Shown here: positions 1 to 5,056 of the stretch, one piece after another
How positions within the stretch are numbered: the first letter of the stretch is position 1
Layout: each line of letters starts with the position of its first letter
Source of the DNA: an uncultured Rubrivivax sp.
GTDB taxonomy: Bacteria > Pseudomonadota > Gammaproteobacteria > Burkholderiales > Burkholderiaceae_C
NCBI GenBank assembly: GCA_937967345.1
Contig: CALBTN010000432.1
Span: 1 to 5,056, forward strand
Length of the DNA: 5,056 bases
Direction of reading: 5' to 3'
Program-made: the position numbers and the translations under genes
Notes under the pieces: model-generated
What the model was told of the DNA's origin: nothing
The model's database searches: none
Seen by the model: the letters and a program-made list of their open reading frames with translations, nothing else

Positions 1-298
1 GCACCAGCTGCTCCATGATGCGGCTGACACGCGCCAGCATCTTGAACGCCGGCGCGAGCCGGTCGGCCGCGATGTGGCCGATGGCCGCGCGCAGCTCGTG
101 CAGCATCAGCTTCATCCACAGCTCGCTGGTCTGGTGCTGCACGATGAACAGCATCTCGTTGTGGTCGGGCGACAGCGGATGCTGCGCGCTCAGCACCTGG
201 TCCAGGTGCAGGTAGTCGCCATAACTCATGTCGCGCGCGAAGTCGAGCTTGGCGCCTTCTTCGTGCACGATCGCGGCGCTGTCCTTGGCGGGGTTCAT
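1..298 (-). CDS. kynA: Tryptophan 2,3-dioxygenase, N-terminal part (runs off left edge)
   Basis: Heme dioxygenase that opens the indole ring of L-tryptophan to give N-formylkynurenine, the first step of the cytoplasmic kynurenine pathway. Only the first 99 residues are present; the family is usually about 280-310 residues, so most of the gene lies left of the window. The visible part has the family hallmarks: MSYGDYL at residues 24-30, and HNEMLFIVQHQTSELWMKL at 46-64. This segment includes F51 and H55, which match the substrate-pocket Phe and distal His of characterised bacterial enzymes. FKMLARVSRIMEQL follows near residue 85. The start at 298 is chosen because AAGGA (309-313) lies 10 nt upstream and the protein reaches the conserved YGDYL at a normal distance; the frame stays open further upstream, so a longer form is not excluded. 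It lies 76 nt downstream of kynB on the same strand and is probably cotranscribed with it. Family identity is very secure. Confidence 0.95.
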   Translation of the reverse strand, partial: MNPAKDSAAIVHEEGAKLDFARDMSYGDYLHLDQVLSAQHPLSPDHNEMLFIVQHQTSELWMKLMLHELRAAIGHIAADRLAPAFKMLARVSRIMEQLV

Positions 299-308
299 GT
301 CGCTGCTG

Positions 309-313
309 TCCTT
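309..313 (-). promoter_or_regulatory. Ribosome binding site for kynA
   Basis: AAGGA on the minus strand, 10 nt before the ATG at 298. It is the only Shine-Dalgarno-like stretch near this start and decides it, because the reading frame remains open upstream. Confidence 0.55.
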
Positions 314-374
314 GGGTTGGAGCGCGCTGGGCGCGGGGGCTCGCGGTACGGCATCGGCCGCAAGCGGTTGCCGG

Positions 375-998
375 TCACAGCTCGCGCAGCACCGCGCGCA
401 CCGGGCTGGCGTCGGCGCTGGCCAGCTTCAGCGGCAGCGCGATCAGTTCGTAGTCGCCCTCGGCCACCTCGTCGAGCACCAGGTTCTCCAGCACGCGCAA
501 GCCGCGCCGGCGGATGACCTGGTGGCTGGGCAGTTCCTTGCTCGATGCGGGGTCGATGCTGGCGGTGTCGATGCCCACCAGCAGCACGCCCAGGTCGGCC
601 AGGCGCTCGATGGTGGCCGGCGCGTAGGCCGCCAGGTTCGCGTCCCAGCCCTCGGGCTGGCGCCCATAGGTGCGCACCAGCACACGCGGCGGCAGCGCGG
701 CGAGCGCATGTTCGAGGTGCGCCCATTCGATCAGCGGCCCGCAGCCGATGGCGTGGATCACGCGGCAGCGGCCGAGGTAGGGTTCGAGCGGCACCGCGCC
801 GATGGGCATGCCGGCGTCGTCGTAGTGCAGCGGCGCGTCAGCGTGCGCGCCGGTGTGCGGCGACAGCGTGATCGTCGCGACGTTCACCGGGCAGCCGGGT
901 GCGATGCGCGCGCTCCAGGCTTGGGTGTACGCCGCGTCGCCCGGAAACACCGGCGAGGCGGCATGCACGGGCGGGGAGATGTCCCACAGGCGTGGCAT
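375..998 (-). CDS. kynB: Kynurenine formamidase (arylformamidase)
   Basis: Cytoplasmic metal-dependent hydrolase of the cyclase-like family (PF04199 type). It converts N-formylkynurenine, the product of the neighbouring KynA, to kynurenine and formate. At 207 residues it is the normal size. The N-terminus WDISPPV (5-11) and PVFPGD (16-21) are typical. The metal-binding signature HTGAHADAPLH spans 48-58, with H48, H52, D54 and H58 as likely zinc ligands and active-site residues. VGIDTASIDP (141-150) and the H159/E171 region (SHQVI...LENLVLDEV) match the second conserved half of the fold. The ATG at 998 is preferred because it gives the standard N-terminus; no good Shine-Dalgarno sequence is visible before it. 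A promoter-like element lies just upstream (1034-1062). kynU (kynureninase), often beside or between these genes in related bacteria, is not between kynB and kynA here. Confidence 0.94.
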   Translation of the reverse strand: MPRLWDISPPVHAASPVFPGDAAYTQAWSARIAPGCPVNVATITLSPHTGAHADAPLHYDDAGMPIGAVPLEPYLGRCRVIHAIGCGPLIEWAHLEHALAALPPRVLVRTYGRQPEGWDANLAAYAPATIERLADLGVLLVGIDTASIDPASSKELPSHQVIRRRGLRVLENLVLDEVAEGDYELIALPLKLASADASPVRAVLREL

Positions 999-1033
999 CG
1001 GGGCGGTGGCGCGTCGTGGCTCGTGAAGGCCAA

Positions 1034-1062
1034 AGCGTATCGGCGCCCGCCGGCAGGGTCAA
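1034..1062 (-). promoter_or_regulatory. Candidate sigma70 promoter for kynB-kynA
   Basis: On the minus strand, TTGACC (1057-1062, 5 of 6 matches to TTGACA) is followed after exactly 17 nt by TACGCT (1034-1039), which keeps the three most conserved -10 positions (T1, A2, T6). The implied start of transcription is near 1027, leaving a leader of roughly 28 nt to the kynB ATG at 998. This would let the kyn genes be expressed apart from the upstream transporter gene. It is found by eye only; no binding or start-site data support it. Confidence 0.45.
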
Positions 1063-1084
1063 ATGCTGCGCGCGGTGGCGGCGT

Positions 1085-1098
1085 GCCGGCGCGCCGGC
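1085..1098. repeat. 14-nt perfect palindrome at the end of the Bug gene
   Basis: GCCGGCGCGCCGGC is a perfect palindrome that overlaps the last base of the binding-protein stop codon (1098-1100). As RNA it could form a 5-bp GC stem with a CGCG loop. No T-run follows on the minus strand, so it is not a convincing intrinsic terminator, although it could slow polymerase or protect the 3' end. Chance is a real possibility at this GC content. Confidence 0.4.
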
Positions 1099-2081
1099 TA
1101 TTCGATCGTCACCTTCGCGTCCTTGACCAGTTTGGCGAACTTGTCGGTCTCGGCCCGGATCTGCGCGGCCATCTGCTCGCTGCTGTTGCCGATCGGCTCG
1201 GCGCCGATCTCGGCCATGCGCTGCTTGAAGTCTGGCGAATGGATCGCCTTGACCATCTCGGCGTTCAGGCGCGCGACGATGTCCTTGGGCGTCGCCGCGG
1301 GCGCGAGCACACCGAACCAGGTGCCGGTGTCGATGCCTTTGACGCCGGCTTCGTCCAGCGTGGGCACGTCGGGCAGCGCGGCTGCGCGCTTGGCCGTGGT
1401 GACCGCCAGCGGGCGCAGCTTGCCGGACTTGATGTGCGGCAGCACCGGCGTGATCGTGTCGAACGACATCGTGATCTGGCCGCCGATCAGGTCGGTGACC
1501 AGCGGGCCGCTGCCCTTGTAGGGGATGTGCATGATCTCGGTGCCGGTCAGGTTCTCGAACTGCGTGCCGATCAGGTGCTGCGCGGTGCCATTGCCGTTGG
1601 AGCCGAAGCTGAGCTTGCCCGGCTCGGCCTTGGCCTGCTTGACCAGGTCGGCCACGGTCTTCGCCGGGTTGTTGGCGTTGACCACCAGCACGTTGGGCAC
1701 CAGCGCGATCATGGTGACCGGCGTCAGGTCGCGCTGGAAGTCGTAGGGCAGCTTCTTGTACACGCTGGTGGCGATGGTGTGGTGCACTGCGCCCACCAGC
1801 AGCGTGTGGCCGTCGGGTCTGGCCTTGGCGACGACGTCGGCGCCCAGCGTGGCGCCGGCCCCGGGCTTGCTTTCGACGATGACCGGCTGGCCGAGCGATT
1901 GCTGCAGCTTGTCGGCCAGCGCGCGCGCCAGCACGTCGGTGGTGCCGCCGGCAGGAAAGGGCACGACCAGCGTGATCGGCTTGCTCGGCCAGGGCTGGGC
2001 GAAGGCGCTGCCGGCGGCCAGCGCGGCGGCCAGCGCCACGGCTTGCAGCGCGCGGCGGCGGGTGACTGCGGAGTGGTTCAT
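1098..2081 (-). CDS. Bug/TctC-family periplasmic solute-binding protein
   Basis: Periplasmic substrate-binding protein of the tripartite tricarboxylate transporter (TTT) type, a family greatly expanded in Burkholderiales and typically binding carboxylates or related small molecules. It has 327 residues, the usual length. Residues 1-28 form a signal peptide: basic TRRR at 7-10, an Ala/Leu-rich core, and probable cleavage after A28 (SAFA|QP). The RR pair only weakly resembles a Tat motif, so Sec export is the simpler reading. The mature N-terminus has the family signature: KPITLVVPFPAGGTTDVLAR at 34-53, then ESKPGAGATLG at 70-80. HIPYKGSGPLVTDLIGGQI (185-203) and PDVPTLDEAG (237-246) are also characteristic. 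GGA with 6-nt spacing precedes the ATG. No TctA/TctB membrane partners are in the window, as is common for orphan Bug proteins. It lies 104 nt downstream of a tartrate/D-malate dehydrogenase, which suggests a hydroxy-dicarboxylate ligand; that is inference from context. Confidence 0.93.
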   Translation of the reverse strand: MNHSAVTRRRALQAVALAAALAAGSAFAQPWPSKPITLVVPFPAGGTTDVLARALADKLQQSLGQPVIVESKPGAGATLGADVVAKARPDGHTLLVGAVHHTIATSVYKKLPYDFQRDLTPVTMIALVPNVLVVNANNPAKTVADLVKQAKAEPGKLSFGSNGNGTAQHLIGTQFENLTGTEIMHIPYKGSGPLVTDLIGGQITMSFDTITPVLPHIKSGKLRPLAVTTAKRAAALPDVPTLDEAGVKGIDTGTWFGVLAPAATPKDIVARLNAEMVKAIHSPDFKQRMAEIGAEPIGNSSEQMAAQIRAETDKFAKLVKDAKVTIE

Positions 2082-2185
2082 GAGCTATCCATCAGAAGGT
2101 GCGCGGGAAGGGTTCGCCGCGGCGGCGCGAGCCGACCGCCAGGGCGCGCGGGTGGTGTGCGGCCGTGCGCTGCCGCGGGCGGCGA

Positions 2186-3274
2186 TCAGGCCGCCTTGCG
2201 CTGGCGCTCGCTGCCAAGGAGTTCGCACACGGCCGCGGTCACATCGGCCGTGGTCGCGCTGCCGCCGAGGTCGCGCGTGTGCAGCGCCGGGTTGGCCGTC
2301 ACCTGCTCGATCGCCTGCATCACGCGCTGTGCGGCCTCGTGCTCGCCCAGGTGCTCGAGCAGCATTACCACCGACCAGAAGGTGCCCACCGGGTTGGCCA
2401 GGCCCTGGCCCATGATGTCGAAGGCCGAGCCGTGGATCGGCTCGAACATGCTCGGGTAGCGGCGCTCGGGGTCGATGTTGGCGGTCGGGGCGATGCCCAG
2501 GCTGCCGGCCAGCGCCGCGGCCAGGTCGCTGAGGATGTCGGCGTGCAGGTTGGTCGCGACGATGGTGTCCAGCGTGGCCGGCTTGTTGACCATGCGCGCG
2601 GTCATCGCGTCGACCAGCTCCTTGTCCCAACTCACGTCGGGGAACTCGGCCGCGATCTCGGCGGCGATCTGGTCCCACATCACCATCGCGTGGCGCTGCG
2701 CGTTGCTCTTGGTCACCACCGTCAGCAGCTTGCGCGGCCGGCCTTGCGCCAGCTTGAACGCGAAGCGCAGGATGCGCTCGACGCCGGCGCGGGTCATCAT
2801 CGACACGTCGGTCGCGGCTTCCAGCGGGTGGCCCTGGTGCACGCGGCCGCCCACGCCCGAGTACTCGCCTTCGGAGTTCTCGCGCACGATCACCCAGTCC
2901 AGGTCGTCCGGGCCACAGCGCTTCAGCGGCGCGTCGATGCCGGGCAGGATGCGCGTGGGCCGCACGTTGGCGTACTGGTCGAAGCCCTGGCAGATCTTCA
3001 GCCGCAGGCCCCACAGCGTGATGTGGTCGGGGATGTGCGGGTCGCCGGCCGAGCCGAACAGGATCGCGTCCTTGTCCTTCAGCGCGTCCAGGCCGTCGGC
3101 CGGCATCATCTCGCCGTGGGCGCGGAACCAGTCGCCGCCCCAGCCGAAGTCGTGGAACTCGAAGCCGAAGCTGCCGCTGGACGCGGCCACGGCTTGCAGC
3201 ACCTTGCGGCCGGCGGGAACGACTTCCTTGCCGATGCCGTCACCGGGGATGGTGGCGATCGAATAGGTCTTCAT
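2186..3274 (-). CDS. ttuC: Tartrate / D-malate dehydrogenase (isopropylmalate dehydrogenase superfamily)
   Basis: Cytoplasmic NAD-dependent beta-decarboxylating dehydrogenase of the TtuC/DmlA branch, expected to oxidise tartrate and/or D-malate (giving pyruvate plus CO2 in the malate case) with Mn2+ or Mg2+. It has 362 residues, a normal length. IPGDGIGKEV (9-18) is the N-terminal nucleotide-fold motif. Substrate arginines appear at R91, R105 (NVRP) and R131, within VRENSEGEYSGVGG (130-143), where SEGEYS and Y138 mark this branch. K189 (TKSN) is the catalytic lysine. D222, D246 and D250 (NLHADILSD, 242-250) are the metal ligands, and EPIHGSAFDI (278-287) is the cofactor loop. The start at 3274 gives the canonical MKTYSIATIPGDG; an upstream in-frame ATG at 3355 would add an unrelated 27-residue tail inside the promoter region, so it is rejected. 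LeuB is unlikely: there are no leuCD neighbours and the substrate-loop motifs are of the tartrate/D-malate type. Tartrate versus D-malate cannot be decided by sequence; dmlA is the alternative name. Confidence 0.88.
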   Translation of the reverse strand: MKTYSIATIPGDGIGKEVVPAGRKVLQAVAASSGSFGFEFHDFGWGGDWFRAHGEMMPADGLDALKDKDAILFGSAGDPHIPDHITLWGLRLKICQGFDQYANVRPTRILPGIDAPLKRCGPDDLDWVIVRENSEGEYSGVGGRVHQGHPLEAATDVSMMTRAGVERILRFAFKLAQGRPRKLLTVVTKSNAQRHAMVMWDQIAAEIAAEFPDVSWDKELVDAMTARMVNKPATLDTIVATNLHADILSDLAAALAGSLGIAPTANIDPERRYPSMFEPIHGSAFDIMGQGLANPVGTFWSVVMLLEHLGEHEAAQRVMQAIEQVTANPALHTRDLGGSATTADVTAAVCELLGSERQRKAA

Positions 3275-3312
3275 GGCGGTTTGTCTCTGGTGTGGGGTGG
3301 GTCGATGGCAGG

Positions 3313-3318
3313 ACTGTA
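3313..3318 (-). promoter_or_regulatory. Possible -10 element for the dehydrogenase-Bug operon
   Basis: TACAGT on the minus strand matches the -10 consensus at 4 of 6 positions, with no good -35 at 17-18 nt, as expected for an activator-dependent promoter. The implied start of transcription is near 3306. That puts the centre of the dyad at 3370 at about -64, the usual place for the recognition site of a LysR-type activator. The match is weak by itself; the spacing is what makes it worth listing. Confidence 0.3.
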
Positions 3319-3323
3319 GGCAG

Positions 3324-3352
3324 TGGACGCGCTGCCGGTGCACCGCTAGATT
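3324..3352 (+). promoter_or_regulatory. Candidate promoter for the LysR-type regulator
   Basis: TGGACG (3324-3329, 4 of 6) and TAGATT (3347-3352, 4 of 6) are separated by 17 nt on the plus strand. The predicted start of transcription is near 3359, just before the dyad at 3362-3378. A regulator bound there would therefore sit on its own early transcribed region, which fits the negative autoregulation common in this family. Assigned by eye only. Confidence 0.35.
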
Positions 3353-3361
3353 CAAGCCATC

Positions 3362-3378
3362 GTTAACCTGCGGCTAAC
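3362..3378. promoter_or_regulatory. Putative LysR-type regulator binding site (GTTA-N9-TAAC)
   Basis: The 17-nt element GTTAACCTGCGGCTAAC has outer arms GTTA/TAAC and an inner CC/GG pair, so 6 of its 8 base pairs are symmetric. It contains a T-N11-A core (T3364 to A3376) centred on the dyad axis, the classic LysR-type motif. It is the most AT-rich, most symmetric stretch of the divergent 111-nt region, 7 nt before the regulator's ATG. It probably controls both the dehydrogenase operon and the regulator gene. Confidence 0.5.
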
Positions 3379-3385
3379 AATCACC

Positions 3386-4330
3386 ATGGCCACGCGCAGT
3401 GCGATCCACCCGATCCAGCCGGCCGATCTGGGCTTCTTCTCGGCGCTGGTGCGCGCCGGCAGCCTGAGTGCCGCCGGGCGCGAACTGGGCGTCAGCACCG
3501 CGGCGGTGAGCAAGCACCTGGCGCAGATGGAGGTGCGCCTCGGCGTGGCGCTGGTCAACCGCACGACGCGGCGCATGAGCCTGACACCCGAGGGCGAGCT
3601 GTACCTGGAGCACGCGCGGCGCATCCTGGCCAGCATCGACGACCTCGGCCAGCAGCTTGGCGCCACGCGCGGCCAGCCGCAGGGGCTGCTGCGGGTGAAC
3701 GCCACGCTGGGCTTCGGCCGCAGCCACGTCGCGCCGCTGATCTCGAGCTTCGTGCGCCAGCACCCGCTGGTGCAGGTGCAGCTGCACCTGTCGGTCAACC
3801 CGCCGGCGCTGACCGAGGATCTGTTCGACGTCAACCTGCGCTTCGGCGCACCGCCGGATGCGCGGGTGATCGCGCGCTTGCTGGCACCCAACCGGCGGCT
3901 GCTGTGCGCGTCACCGGCCTACCTGGCGCGCCATGGCACACCCAAGCAGGCGAGCGAACTGGCGCGCCACAACTGCATCGGCATCCGCCAGGGCGACGAA
4001 GCCTATGGCAGCTGGCGCCTGAGCAAGGGGCGCGCGGCGGGCGCGGCCGGCGAGACGATCAAGGTGCGCGGCAACCTGACGACCAACGACGGCGGCGTCG
4101 CGGTGCAATGGGCGCTGGACGGGCACGGCATCCTGATGCGCGCCGAGTGGGACATCGAGCGCTACCTGAAGAGCGGCCGCCTGGTGCAGGTGCTGCCGCA
4201 GTTCATCACGCCCGATGCCGACATCTATGCGGTGTATCCGCAGCGGCACCAGTTGTCGGCGCGGGTGAGGGCGTTCGTGGGCTATCTGGCGGAGGCGTTC
4301 GCGCAACAGCGCGCGGCCGGCCAGCGGTAG
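3386..4330 (+). CDS. LysR-type transcriptional regulator (DmlR-like)
   Basis: Cytoplasmic DNA-binding regulator of 314 residues, normal for the family. The winged helix-turn-helix occupies about residues 13-72: FFSALVRAGSLSAAGRELG, then VSTAAVSKHLAQME (36-49) as the turn and recognition helix, and RTTRRMSLTPEGELYLEHA (59-77) as the wing and start of the linker helix. The periplasmic-binding-protein-like effector domain follows from about 100 to 305, with RVNATLGFGRSHVAPLI (103-119), LLCASPAYLARHG (172-184) and the C-terminal GRLVQVLPQF (264-273). This organisation resembles the group that includes E. coli DmlR. It is transcribed divergently from the tartrate/D-malate dehydrogenase, as dmlR is from dmlA, so it probably activates that operon in response to the substrate. 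No clear Shine-Dalgarno sequence precedes the ATG at 3386, but this is the only start that keeps the full domain, since an in-frame stop lies upstream at 3347. Its stop codon directly abuts the argF tail remnant. The target is inferred from position. Confidence 0.92.
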   Translation: MATRSAIHPIQPADLGFFSALVRAGSLSAAGRELGVSTAAVSKHLAQMEVRLGVALVNRTTRRMSLTPEGELYLEHARRILASIDDLGQQLGATRGQPQGLLRVNATLGFGRSHVAPLISSFVRQHPLVQVQLHLSVNPPALTEDLFDVNLRFGAPPDARVIARLLAPNRRLLCASPAYLARHGTPKQASELARHNCIGIRQGDEAYGSWRLSKGRAAGAAGETIKVRGNLTTNDGGVAVQWALDGHGILMRAEWDIERYLKSGRLVQVLPQFITPDADIYAVYPQRHQLSARVRAFVGYLAEAFAQQRAAGQR

Positions 4331-4392
4331 TCAGCCGATGCGCCCGAGCAGCAGGTACTCCATCAGCGCCTTCTGCACGTGCAGCCGGTCTT
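4331..4392 (-). pseudogene. argF: Orphan second copy of the argF 3' end
   Basis: This stretch repeats the last ~60 nt of the intact argF found 160 nt to the right (4491-4552), in the same orientation. Counting by eye, 51 of the first 60 positions are identical. Read on the minus strand it encodes DRLHVQKALMEYLLLGRIG followed by TGA, against NRLHVQKGLMEYLLLGRIG in the live gene. Of eight differing codons, six are synonymous (four of them simple third-position changes in Leu, Gly or Gln codons) and two change a residue (Gly to Ala, Asn to Asp). Homology begins exactly at the stop codon and ends abruptly near 4392. There is no start codon or upstream gene body, so it cannot make a protein. It directly abuts the LysR stop codon. 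It is either a displaced former tail of argF or the residue of a duplicated gene. Confidence 0.85.
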
Positions 4393-4490
4393 GGTTCCGG
4401 CACGCGCCTGTGGCGCTTCACGTCGGCTTCGCCGACATGAGCCTGCACCGAAACAGTCTGCCGGCCCTGCGGGCCGCCGCCTCGGCTTGA
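4393..4490. other. Hairpin-rich noncoding spacer between the two argF tails
   Basis: About 100 nt with no plausible gene, holding a run of inverted repeats: GCGCC-TGT-GGCGC (4404-4416); TCA-C-GTCGGC-TTC-GCCGAC-A-TGA (4418-4440, one internal mismatch); CGGCCC-TGC-GGGCCG (4462-4476); and TCGGCT-N5-AGCCGA (4482-4498), whose right arm overlaps the argF stop codon. Four compact hairpins with 3-5 nt loops in 95 nt suggest a small palindromic intergenic repeat or a transcription-end region between the convergent LysR and argF genes. Whether it is a repeated element of this genome cannot be told from one copy. Confidence 0.55.
4462..4476 (-). terminator. Possible intrinsic terminator of argF
   Basis: A 6-bp, all-GC stem with a 3-nt loop, about 15 nt after the argF stop. 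On the minus strand it is followed by GCAGACTGTTT, which has only a short T-run some 8 nt from the stem, so it is a weak terminator at best. The other hairpins in the same spacer have no T-run on either strand. Confidence 0.35.

Positions 4491-5056
<566 letters not shown>

Noticed and set aside
228..2459. A 743-codon open frame on the plus strand
   Set aside because: It lies antisense to kynB, the Bug gene and part of the dehydrogenase gene, all with clear family motifs. Its product is a low-complexity Arg/Gly/His/Ala-rich string, the usual shadow of real genes in GC-rich DNA.
2099..3319. A 406-codon plus-strand open frame
   Set aside because: It is fully antisense to the dehydrogenase, has no recognisable domain, and has the composition of a shadow frame.
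3275..3355. N-terminal extension of the dehydrogenase to the ATG at 3355
   Set aside because: The extra 27 residues resemble nothing in the family and would cover the divergent promoter region; the ATG at 3274 gives the standard N-terminus.
3352..3891. Minus-strand open frames opposite the LysR gene
   Set aside because: They are antisense to an intact helix-turn-helix regulator, with Arg/Ser-rich shadow-like products.

Overview
This is a GC-rich window with the codon habits and gene families of a betaproteobacterium, most likely order Burkholderiales. The evidence is several ORFs of that lineage's type: a Bug/TctC-type orphan solute-binding protein, a KynB-type kynurenine formamidase, and an ArgF with HPCQ and HCLPAHR motifs. 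The genus cannot be fixed from the sequence alone.

Layout. (i) 1-998, minus strand: a tryptophan-to-kynurenine unit, kynB (kynurenine formamidase, complete) followed 76 nt later by kynA (tryptophan 2,3-dioxygenase, running off the left edge). A credible sigma70-type promoter (1034-1062) lies just upstream of kynB, so this unit probably has its own transcript. (ii) 1098-3274, minus strand: a periplasmic Bug/TctC-family binding protein, and upstream of it a tartrate/D-malate dehydrogenase of the TtuC/DmlA type, 104 nt apart and probably cotranscribed. (iii) 3386-4330, plus strand: a LysR-type regulator divergent from the dehydrogenase. The 111-nt divergent region holds a dyad GTTA-N9-TAAC with a T-N11-A core, well placed to be the regulator's binding site. 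Together (ii) and (iii) look like a small uptake-plus-oxidation module for a C4 hydroxy-dicarboxylate (tartrate or malate-like), parallel to E. coli dmlR-dmlA. (iv) 4331-5056: argF (ornithine carbamoyltransferase, minus strand) enters from the right edge and ends at 4491. Beyond it lies about 100 nt of hairpin-rich noncoding DNA, then a second, decayed copy of the last ~60 nt of argF, which abuts the LysR stop codon.

The most unusual signal is that duplicated argF tail. Its differences from the live tail are mostly synonymous. The live tail carries lineage-atypical codons, while the orphan tail carries GC-rich, host-like codons. This is the pattern expected when an element integrates into the 3' end of a gene and supplies a replacement tail, as with e14 at E. 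coli icd. Here nearly all of the element would have been lost, or the element was very small. This is an inference; a plain duplication followed by deletion is the main alternative. The rest of the window is ordinary, well-recognised metabolism.
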